Positions 26,385 through 33,466 of a DNA stretch of 50,736 bases are shown in pieces. Positions within the stretch are counted from its first letter, which is position 1. Each line of letters begins with the position of its first letter. Origin of the DNA: T3Sed10-241 sp036796255. Lineage in GTDB: Bacteria; Bacteroidota; Bacteroidia; Flavobacteriales_D; Cryomorphaceae. A program made the position numbers and the translations under genes. Location of the stretch: assembly GCA_036796255.1 (NCBI GenBank), contig DAIRDH010000021.1:1-50736 (forward strand). Direction: 5' to 3'. The notes below the pieces were generated by a model. The model was not told where the DNA came from, made no database searches, and worked only from the letters and a program-made list of their open reading frames with translations.

Positions 26385-26407
26385 GATAGGGTATATCACC
26401 TAAAGTA

Positions 26408-28558
26408 TCAGTCCTTTTTAGGCTCTGTACTTTCGCCTTTTTCCATTTCCTCTTTGAGGTCAGCAAGCACGTTGAGGTCACCGAGTGTGGTTTTCTCTTG
26501 CTTAGACTGGATGGATTTCACTGCTTTAGATGAAGCTGCTGATTCTGCTTTCTGCTCGTTGGCTTCGCGTACTTTCTTGGTTTTTACATCCTCTTCGAAA
26601 GTGCGGGTGTGCGATACCAAAATGCGTCGGCTGCTTTTGTTGAACTCGAGTACTACGAAGTCCAATTTGTCTTCCACCTTGGCAGTAGTGCCGTCTGCTT
26701 TGCGCAAGTGCTTGGCAGGAGCTACAGCTTCTACACCGTAAGGCATGGCTACAATGGCTGTACTGTTGTCAACCGATGTAACTGTTCCTTCATGAACGCT
26801 TCCTTCGCCAAAGATGCTTTCGAATACTTCCCATGGGTTCTCTTCGAGTTGCTTGTGTCCGAGGCTGAGTCGGCGGTTTTCCTGATCGAGTTCGAGTACC
26901 ACGACGTCCATTTTGTCGCCGATGTTACAAAATTCAGATGGGTGCTTGATTTTCTTGTTCCAGCTCAGGTCAGAGATGTGAACGAGACCGTCTACACCTT
27001 CTTCCAGTTCTACAAATACACCGAAGTTGGTGAAGTTGCGAATGGTTGAATTGTGCTTGCTGCCCAGTGGATATTTCGCTGCTATGTCAGACCATGGATC
27101 TGGCATAAGTTGCTTGATGCCCAATGACATCTTGCGCTCTTCACGGTCTATGGTCAATACCACGGTTTCTACCTCGTCGCCCACTTTCAGGAAGTCCTGA
27201 GCGCTGCGGAGGTGCTGTGACCATGACATTTCACTTACGTGAACGAGGCCTTCTACACCTGGAGCAATCTCTACGAATGCACCATAGTCGGCCATCACCA
27301 CAACTTTACCTTTCACTTTGCTGCCTACATCGAGACCATCTTCGATGGTATCCCATGGATGGGCGCTCAATTGCTTGAGGCCAAGAGCGATTCGTTTCTT
27401 GTCGTCGTCGAAGTCGAGGATAACCACGTTGATTTTCTGGTCGAGTTCCACCACCTCTTCAGGATGGTTGATACGTCCCCAGCTGAGGTCGGTGATGTGC
27501 ACCAAACCATCTACGCCGCCAAGATCTATAAAGACACCATATGAGGTGATGTTCTTCACTGTACCTTCGAGTACCTGGCCTTTTTCGAGACCACCGATAA
27601 TTTGTTTTTTCTGCTCTTCGAGCTCTGCTTCAATCAGTGCTTTGTGCGAAACTACCACGTTCTTGAATTCCTGGTTGATTTTCACAACTTTGAATTCCAT
27701 GTTCTTGCCTACGTACACATCGTAGTCGCGGATAGGCTTCACATCAATTTGCGAACCTGGGAGGAATGCCTCAAGGCCGAATACATCGGCGATAAGACCA
27801 CCTTTGGTGCGGCACTTGATGAATCCAGTGATGATTTCGTTGTGCTCGAGGGCCTGGTTTACTTTTCTCCAAGCCTCGTGCATGCGGGCTGTTTTGTGAG
27901 AAATGTTCAGCTGCCCGTTTTTATCTTCGAGGTTTTCAACGTACACGTCTACTACATCGCCAATCGCAAGGTCTGGATTGTAACGGAACTCAGAGGCCGA
28001 TACTACGCCTTCTGACTTGTAGTTGATGTTGATGATGACCTCTTTCTTGCTCAGGTCAACCACGCTTCCTTTCACCACTTCACCTTCTTGAATGGCGTTG
28101 AGGGTATCGTCATAGCGGTTGTCAAAGCTCTCACGCTCTTCAGTCGTGTAGGGGTCAGAGCCGGCCTCAAATTTAGCCCAATTAAAGTTGGCCGGGTCAA
28201 ATTGTTCGCCTTCACCGTAAAGGTTCAACTCTTCATCATCATCATCGTCGTCGCTGTCGTCGTCGCTTGATTTCGATTTAGTTACTACTTCCTCCTCTGC
28301 GTCGTCACTGTCTTCAGTTGCGTCATCGCCTTCAGCGGCAACTTCTTCAAATTCAGCACTTTCAGTGGTTTCCGCTACGGTTTCAGCAGCCTCTTCATTG
28401 CTTTCCTCTGCATGTGCTTCGGGAGCTTCTTCTTCTTTGCTTACTTCTTCAGCTTTTGCTTCAGTAGTTTCTGGCGTTTGCTGCTCCACCACTTGGGTTT
28501 CTGCTGCTTTTTGCTCTTCTGTGGTCTCTTCCGAAACCTTTTGTTCTTCTTTGGCCAT
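26408..28558 (-). CDS. rpsA: 30S ribosomal protein S1 with long acidic N-terminal extension
   Basis: A 716-residue S1. Six S1 (OB-fold) repeats run from about residue 160 to 660. Repeats 3 to 5 are the most canonical (YGVFIDLGGVDGLVHITDLS, YGAFVEIAPGVEGLVHVSEM, FGVFVELEEGVDGLVHISDL). Before them lie about 120 residues consisting mainly of Glu, Asp, Ala, Thr and Ser, ending in a run such as DDDSDDDDDDEELNLYGEG. Typical Bacteroidota S1 is about 590-630 residues, so the extension is larger than usual. The C-terminal tail after repeat 6 is Lys/Glu-rich. S1 helps mRNA bind the ribosome, which matters in a phylum that rarely uses Shine-Dalgarno pairing. Confidence 0.96.
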   Translation of the reverse strand: MAKEEQKVSEETTEEQKAAETQVVEQQTPETTEAKAEEVSKEEEAPEAHAEESNEEAAETVAETTESAEFEEVAAEGDDATEDSDDAEEEVVTKSKSSDDDSDDDDDDEELNLYGEGEQFDPANFNWAKFEAGSDPYTTEERESFDNRYDDTLNAIQEGEVVKGSVVDLSKKEVIININYKSEGVVSASEFRYNPDLAIGDVVDVYVENLEDKNGQLNISHKTARMHEAWRKVNQALEHNEIITGFIKCRTKGGLIADVFGLEAFLPGSQIDVKPIRDYDVYVGKNMEFKVVKINQEFKNVVVSHKALIEAELEEQKKQIIGGLEKGQVLEGTVKNITSYGVFIDLGGVDGLVHITDLSWGRINHPEEVVELDQKINVVILDFDDDKKRIALGLKQLSAHPWDTIEDGLDVGSKVKGKVVVMADYGAFVEIAPGVEGLVHVSEMSWSQHLRSAQDFLKVGDEVETVVLTIDREERKMSLGIKQLMPDPWSDIAAKYPLGSKHNSTIRNFTNFGVFVELEEGVDGLVHISDLSWNKKIKHPSEFCNIGDKMDVVVLELDQENRRLSLGHKQLEENPWEVFESIFGEGSVHEGTVTSVDNSTAIVAMPYGVEAVAPAKHLRKADGTTAKVEDKLDFVVLEFNKSSRRILVSHTRTFEEDVKTKKVREANEQKAESAASSKAVKSIQSKQEKTTLGDLNVLADLKEEMEKGESTEPKKD

Positions 28559-28587
28559 TAAGGCTTTAAGTTTGTATCCCGGGCTGT

Positions 28588-28625
28588 TGTGGCATCACCG
28601 GGAGGGTTATAATAAGGCTGCCACA
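28588..28625 (-). promoter_or_regulatory. Possible 5' leader hairpin of rpsA
   Basis: Within the roughly 85-nt leader, TGTGGCA (28619-28625 on the minus strand) can pair with TGCCACA (28588-28594) around a 24-nt loop; CCCGG/CCGGG offers an overlapping pairing. E. coli S1 represses its own translation through leader structure; a similar role here is inference. Confidence 0.35.
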
Positions 28626-28647
28626 GGGCCTTTTTCCAAAAGGAGTG

Positions 28648-28678
28648 CAAAAGTAGTGATTTATTATCGGTCTGGCAA
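28648..28678 (-). promoter_or_regulatory. rpsA promoter (TTG, 20-nt spacer, TACTTTTG)
   Basis: On the minus strand, TTG at 28678-28676 is followed after 20 nt by TACTTTTG (28655-28648), a full match to the two-part Bacteroidota consensus. It lies about 90 nt before the rpsA ATG, giving an unusually long leader for this window. Confidence 0.65.
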
Positions 28679-28828
28679 CCATTCTTGTGGGAGATTTTCA
28701 TGCTTTATGAAAATGGACCAAGAGACTCATATATAGGGCGTTTCATGCGTATCGATCGCCGTCAAATGCGGGCATTTAAATTTGCCCCGACCAGAATGGC
28801 TTAGGGCCTTGCCACATCAACAAATCAC

Positions 28829-28836
28829 TACCTTTG
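28829..28836 (+). promoter_or_regulatory. Bacteroidota -7 box (TACCTTTG) for ispH
   Basis: TACCTTTG ends 23 nt before ATG 28860 and supports that start over the upstream in-frame ATG at 28782, which precedes the promoter. Confidence 0.6.
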
Positions 28837-28859
28837 TCGTTAAAGCACAAACGTGTCAT

Positions 28860-30092
28860 ATGAAGCAATTTGATGTCCCCGTTTACTACCGCTCTCCGAT
28901 AATAGCCAAGCTCAAGGATGCGCGCAAGCTGACCGACCCGCGCAAGAAGGATTTTAGTCCTACGCTGCTCGATTTTGGACCTGTTCAATTCCTTATTCCC
29001 CGCCATTTTGGATTTTGCTATGGCGTAGAGAATGCCATTGAAATATCATACCGCGCCATAGCACAAAATCCGGACAAGCGCATTTTTTTGCTCAGTCAAA
29101 TGATTCACAACCCGGAGGTAAATGACGACCTTGAAGCACAAGGTATTCGTTTTATCATGGATACTGAAGGCAATCAGTTTGTGGATTGGGATGAACTCAA
29201 TGGCGATGATATTGTGATTATACCAGCTTTTGGCACCACCGTTGAGATTGAACAACTGCTCAGGGCCAAAGGCATTGCCACTGAAACGTACAATACCACA
29301 TGCCCTTTTGTAGAGAAAGTTTGGAAAAGGGCAACACAGCTGGGCGAGAGCGACTTTTCGGTGATCATACACGGCAAGCACAAGCACGAAGAAACGCGCG
29401 CCACCTTTTCTCGCAGCTATCAGGGGGCTCCCTCCGTTGTCGTGAAAAATATGGGTGAAGCGGTGCAGCTCGGAAAGATCATTAAGGGTGAACTGCCAAT
29501 GGAGCAATTTTTCACCCTTTTCGAAGGGCGCTTCAGCGCAAATTTTGACCCTGCCCGCGACCTCAATAAGGTAGGTGTGGTCAATCAAACCACCATGCTT
29601 GCAACAGAGACGCAAGCCATCGCCGATTACTTCAAGCTGGTAATGGGCGAGAAGTATGGGGAGTCGGACCTCAAGCAGCACTTCGCCGATACGCGCGATA
29701 CCCTCTGCTACGCCACCAACGACAACCAGCAAGCGACCTACGGCGTGCTGGAGCACCCCGCCGATATCGCACTGGTGGTGGGAGGGTACAACAGCTCTAA
29801 CACTTCGCATATTGTGGAACTCTGTGAGCAAGAACTGCCGACTTATTTTATCAAGAATGAAACTGAGATTGAAAGTGATCAGCTCATTCATCATTTCAAC
29901 TATCCATTGAAAAAAATGGAGCAGACGGCTCAATGGCTCGATAAGCATCAGGAAGGCCCGCTGCGCATCGTGCTGACCAGCGGTGCCTCATGTCCCGATG
30001 CTACTGTAGATAGGGTGATGCAAAGAGTGCTCTCTTTCTTTCAAGATGTGAGGCCCGCCGATGAGGTTTTGAAGGAAGCGCTGGAAAAATAA
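28860..30092 (+). CDS. ispH: 4-hydroxy-3-methylbut-2-enyl diphosphate reductase (IspH/LytB)
   Basis: A 410-residue enzyme making the last step of the MEP isoprenoid pathway, reducing HMBPP to IPP and DMAPP. The three [4Fe-4S] cysteines appear in HFGFCYGVENAIE, YNTTCPFVEKVW and TSGASCPDATVDRVM. HKHEET carries a substrate-binding His. E. coli IspH is about 316 residues; this is the longer Bacteroidota form with an N-terminal extension (about 45 residues) and an internal insertion around EGRFSANFDPARD. It is followed by porQ and cmk on the same strand. Confidence 0.95.
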   Translation: MKQFDVPVYYRSPIIAKLKDARKLTDPRKKDFSPTLLDFGPVQFLIPRHFGFCYGVENAIEISYRAIAQNPDKRIFLLSQMIHNPEVNDDLEAQGIRFIMDTEGNQFVDWDELNGDDIVIIPAFGTTVEIEQLLRAKGIATETYNTTCPFVEKVWKRATQLGESDFSVIIHGKHKHEETRATFSRSYQGAPSVVVKNMGEAVQLGKIIKGELPMEQFFTLFEGRFSANFDPARDLNKVGVVNQTTMLATETQAIADYFKLVMGEKYGESDLKQHFADTRDTLCYATNDNQQATYGVLEHPADIALVVGGYNSSNTSHIVELCEQELPTYFIKNETEIESDQLIHHFNYPLKKMEQTAQWLDKHQEGPLRIVLTSGASCPDATVDRVMQRVLSFFQDVRPADEVLKEALEK

Positions 30093-30118
30093 GTTGGAAA
30101 GTTTGAAAGGTTGAAAGG
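30093..30118 (+). repeat. Short GTTTGAAAGGTTGAAAGG repeat after ispH
   Basis: Three imperfect copies of a GTTgGAAAG/GTTTGAAAG motif directly after the ispH stop. The rest of the 238-bp gap to porQ has no coding signal other than the porQ promoter. Confidence 0.4.
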
Positions 30119-30315
30119 CGCGGACGACTGCTTACAATTTTGGAATGGATGATTTCCGGGAAAATGCGCGCTTGTTGCAGGTAGAGAAATTATTAGAGCG
30201 CGTATCCAGCCTAAGTATATTGCCGGGAATGGCTCTTCGCTTATGAAGCTCAGCGGTTATGGCACTGTTGTGGACACGAAAAAAGCATGCCGTCACAAAA
30301 TACCTTAATTGTCCT

Positions 30316-30323
30316 TACGTTTG
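30316..30323 (+). promoter_or_regulatory. Bacteroidota -7 box (TACGTTTG) for porQ
   Basis: TACGTTTG ends 7 nt before ATG 30331, fixing that start in preference to the frame opening at 30259. Confidence 0.6.
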
Positions 30324-30330
30324 TAAGCAG

Positions 30331-31398
30331 ATGAATCGTTTAATCAAGGCGTCCTTGCCATTGGGCTGTTTGCTTTTTGTTTTTGGCCTTATCGGCAAAA
30401 ATGAAGTTGCCGCACAGATCGGTGGGACCACCAATTTCCAGGTGCTTCAAGTCATCTCTCCAGCCAGGATGGGTGCAATGGGTGGCAATGCCCTCGCGGT
30501 GAAAGATGGCGACTTGCAGCTCGGACTCTACGCCCCTTCATTGATGGACAGCACCACTTCCGGGCAAATTTCATTCGGATTCAACAGGCTTTTTGGCGAG
30601 GCCAGCATTTCACATGCCGGCTATGCGCATCACGTGAAGGGATTGGGAACGCTCTCTTTGGGATTGATCAGCCTCAATTACGGCAGCTTCGACATGACCG
30701 ATGAGACCGGAACCAGCATCGGCAGTTTTAATGCCGGTGAATACCTGTTTCAAGCCGGTATTTCGAGACAGCTTGATGAGTATTTCAGCATTGGTGCCAA
30801 CGTGAAGTTTGCCTTGAGCGAGCTTGCAGAATACAAAGCCACAGCGCTCGCAGTCGACGTGAGCGGAACTTATTACAATCCGGTGAGCAGGTTTACGGCA
30901 ACTGTGATGATGCGCAATATCGGGCGCTCATTGAGTTCATACCGCCCGGGCATGCCCGAGAATATTCCTTTTGAAATTCAGGCCGGTATTTCCAAGCGTC
31001 TCGATAAAGCTCCTATACGCTTTGGCATTGTTTACGAGAACGCACAAACCTGGCGCCTGAGCCGCGACCGAACTGGTGAAACAATTCGCGATCCGCTTAC
31101 CGGCGAGCAGATTGACGTCGAGAATGAGGGCTTTATGGAAACTTTTGCCCGGCATTTGGTATTTCATACCGAGCTGCTCCTTTCGGAAAATTTCCACATC
31201 AGGGTGGGCTACAATTACAACCGCCGCCAGGAACTCAAGATTGACTCGCGCCCCGGAACGGTGGGATTTACTTATGGCTTTGGGCTGAAAGTATCCAAAT
31301 TTCACCTCAGTTACGGCCGGGCTACCTACAGCCTGGCGGGTGTTGCCAACCATTTCGGCCTCACTGTCAAGTTTGACGATTTCAGAAAAGGCGGATGA
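30331..31398 (+). CDS. porQ: Type IX secretion system protein PorQ
   Basis: A 355-residue outer-membrane beta-barrel. A signal peptide (about residues 1-28, ending VAAQ) precedes the PorQ/PorV-like mature start GGTTNFQVLQVISPARMGAM (about 30-49). The remainder alternates amphipathic strands (LGTLSLGLISLNYGSFDM, FHIRVGYNYNRRQELKID), as expected for a barrel. PorQ takes part in T9SS cargo release/attachment at the cell surface. The 4-bp overlap with cmk (ATGA) repeats a known Bacteroidota arrangement. Two potential cargo proteins with sorting domains are in this window. Confidence 0.87.
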   Translation: MNRLIKASLPLGCLLFVFGLIGKNEVAAQIGGTTNFQVLQVISPARMGAMGGNALAVKDGDLQLGLYAPSLMDSTTSGQISFGFNRLFGEASISHAGYAHHVKGLGTLSLGLISLNYGSFDMTDETGTSIGSFNAGEYLFQAGISRQLDEYFSIGANVKFALSELAEYKATALAVDVSGTYYNPVSRFTATVMMRNIGRSLSSYRPGMPENIPFEIQAGISKRLDKAPIRFGIVYENAQTWRLSRDRTGETIRDPLTGEQIDVENEGFMETFARHLVFHTELLLSENFHIRVGYNYNRRQELKIDSRPGTVGFTYGFGLKVSKFHLSYGRATYSLAGVANHFGLTVKFDDFRKGG

Positions 31399-32081
31399 AG
31401 AAGAAAATCAATATTGCCGTCGACGGACATTCCTCCACTGGCAAAAGTACCCTGGCCCGACAGTTGGCCAGAAAGTTGCATTACCGCTACATAGACACCG
31501 GCGCCATGTACCGTGCCGTGACGCTTTACGCCCTCAATGCGGGAATGGCTGGCAATGGTACCATCGATCAAAAAGCAATCATTTCCGCTTTGAGCGAGAT
31601 TCAAATCGATTTTGAAAACCGCGACGGCAGCAACCGCACCCAGCTCAATGGGGTAGATGTAGAAGGGGAGATTCGCGCCATGAATGTGTCCTCGCATGTG
31701 AGTCTTGTGGCAAGTATCGCTGAAGTGCGCGGCAAGTTGAGGCATATGCAACAAAAGGTGGCTGCCCGCGGTGGGGTGGTCATGGATGGCCGCGACATAG
31801 GCAGCGCTGTACTGCCCACCGCTGAGCTCAAAATATTCATGACCGCCGATCCTGAGATTCGCGCCAGGCGGCGCTATGAGGAGTTACATGCTACTGGCAA
31901 TCCCACTGAGCTCTCGGAGGTTCGGGAAAACATTGCCGAGCGCGACCGCATTGATTCATCGCGCAAGGAAGATCCATTGATCCGTGTGGCCGATGCAAGG
32001 CTTATTGACAACAGCCACTTATCACAAGCAGAGCAATTGGAAATCGCCTTGAACTGGGCAAAAGAGGTGATAGGGGACTAA
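31395..32081 (+). CDS. cmk: Cytidylate kinase
   Basis: A 228-residue kinase phosphorylating CMP and dCMP. The P-loop is VDGHSSTGKSTLARQLA (about residues 8-24), followed by YIDTGAMYRAVTLYA (about 32-46). MDGRDIGSAVLP (about 131-142) is the conserved CMP-binding DGRDIG, and RARRRYEEL starts the lid. The usual G in P-loop position SSGKG/A is STGKS here, also common in the phylum. It is coupled to porQ, and its stop is 14 bp from a convergent gene. Confidence 0.96.
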   Translation: MKKKINIAVDGHSSTGKSTLARQLARKLHYRYIDTGAMYRAVTLYALNAGMAGNGTIDQKAIISALSEIQIDFENRDGSNRTQLNGVDVEGEIRAMNVSSHVSLVASIAEVRGKLRHMQQKVAARGGVVMDGRDIGSAVLPTAELKIFMTADPEIRARRRYEELHATGNPTELSEVRENIAERDRIDSSRKEDPLIRVADARLIDNSHLSQAEQLEIALNWAKEVIGD

Positions 32082-32095
32082 GGCTTTCGACGAAT

Positions 32096-32551
32096 TCAGT
32101 GTAATCCCTCTATTCGGTACAGCCTTTCCATAAATTGAAATTCATCGCCTGCCTTCTTTCCAAGCAAGACCTGCCCAAGCGGGGAGGCAGGGGATAGGGA
32201 AAAGCAGCTTTGACCTTTCGATTCAATTTTGCCCGAAGCCACTGCAATGAGAAAAGCTCCTTGATTCGTAAGCACCAAAGCGCCGCTGCCAGCTTCCGTA
32301 AATTCTTTTGAGAAATCAATTTGAGAAAACTCGGCCCAGGTATTGCGGGCTTTCGCGAGCTGTTGCATGATGTTTTCCAGTTCAATCTGCATCATGGCCC
32401 TGCCGGTTTCGTGCTTGTCTCCAGCGCTGCTTTTGGTGGCGCTGTCGCGTGAGGCGCTCATCTCACGGACCTCTTTCTCACACTGCGCAACCTTGTCTTT
32501 CAAAAGGTTCTGCAGTCGCTCTACGAAGTCTGCTTTATTTGACTTCATCAT
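32096..32551 (-). CDS. GreA/GreB-like C-terminal domain protein
   Basis: About 151 residues. The N-terminal half is a helical hairpin with SAGDKHETGRAMMQIELEN (about residues 43-61), and the C-terminal half has the FKBP-like GreA/GreB end SPASPLGQVLLGKKAGDEFQ (about 121-140). In databases this Bacteroidota family is often mislabelled 3-oxoacyl-ACP synthase. It probably contacts RNA polymerase; that is inference from the Gre-like domain. The start is ATG 32551 (or 32548), overlapping the mscS gene end by up to 17 bp. Confidence 0.78.
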   Translation of the reverse strand: MMKSNKADFVERLQNLLKDKVAQCEKEVREMSASRDSATKSSAGDKHETGRAMMQIELENIMQQLAKARNTWAEFSQIDFSKEFTEAGSGALVLTNQGAFLIAVASGKIESKGQSCFSLSPASPLGQVLLGKKAGDEFQFMERLYRIEGLH

Positions 32552-33383
32552 CCCGGAGGGCCACAGATTTGGGCAAATGCACCGTGCGCTGAGGGAAGGG
32601 CACTTCAATGCCCTCTTTTATAAATGCGTTGTTGATGGCTTCCATGGAGTCCCAATATACAGGCCAATATTCAGTCGTCGCTGTCCAGCAGCGTGCGGAT
32701 AAATTTAGGGCACTATCGCCAAAAGTGATAAACTTCAGCACTGGTTCCGGATCGGTCAGTATCCTTTCGTCCTTGGCAAATAACTCAAAAACTACTTTCC
32801 TTACCTTCTTAATATCAGTGCCATATGCCACAGACAGGTTCATATCAACCCTGCGGGTATCATTTGTGGTAAGGTTGCTCACATTTGAATTGGCCAAAGC
32901 GCCATTGGGCATCACGATCATTTGGTTGTCAAACGTGCGCAGGTGGGTATGCAGGATTTCAATCCTTTCGACAGTGCCTAAAAAGCCCTGAGCGTTGATG
33001 ATATCGGTCACTTTGAAAGGCTTGAAAATCAAAATGAGGATGCCTCCGGCAAAATTGGCCAAGCTACCTTGCAAAGCAAGACCAATGGCAAGGCCCGCAG
33101 CACCAAGCACACCGAGCAGTGCAGCAATCTTTACATCCAGGCTTTGTGCGATGATCAATATCAGAACGATATAAAGCACCATGCGCAAAAAGCTCTTTAA
33201 GAAATGGCGCAGCGAAGGCTCAATATTCCATCGCTCGAAGGCCGCAGCAGTGGCTTTCAAGATTTGCCTGATGGCAAAGCGGCCGATGAAAAAGATGATG
33301 ACCACCTTGACCAGTCCGATCGCGACTTTTAATCCATAAAGCTTTATTTGATCAAGAATTACAGGGTCTAATACGTCAAGCAT
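32535..33383 (-). CDS. Small-conductance mechanosensitive channel MscS
   Basis: A 282-residue channel with three membrane helices (about residues 15-38, 64-84 and 85-115). The pore helix carries the Ala/Gly pattern LGAAGLAIGLALQGSLANFAGG (in two parts, about 92-113). The beta domain follows with FKVTDIINAQGFLGTVERIE and VMPNGALANSNVSN. Length matches E. coli MscS (286). It releases solutes on hypo-osmotic shock. The gene overlaps the downstream Gre-like gene. Confidence 0.95.
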   Translation of the reverse strand: MLDVLDPVILDQIKLYGLKVAIGLVKVVIIFFIGRFAIRQILKATAAAFERWNIEPSLRHFLKSFLRMVLYIVLILIIAQSLDVKIAALLGVLGAAGLAIGLALQGSLANFAGGILILIFKPFKVTDIINAQGFLGTVERIEILHTHLRTFDNQMIVMPNGALANSNVSNLTTNDTRRVDMNLSVAYGTDIKKVRKVVFELFAKDERILTDPEPVLKFITFGDSALNLSARCWTATTEYWPVYWDSMEAINNAFIKEGIEVPFPQRTVHLPKSVALRDDEVK

Positions 33384-33466
33384 AGCGTGAAATGTAAATC
33401 AATTTTAAACTGAAAAGAAGCATAATTCAATGCCTGTTGAATAGCTGATCTGATCCGGTGTTCCGC

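Noticed and set aside
32096..32551. 3-oxoacyl-ACP synthase
   Set aside because: This is a common database label for the family, but the C-terminal SPASPLGQVLLGKKAGDE pattern is that of GreA/GreB and there is no thiolase fold or active-site Cys.
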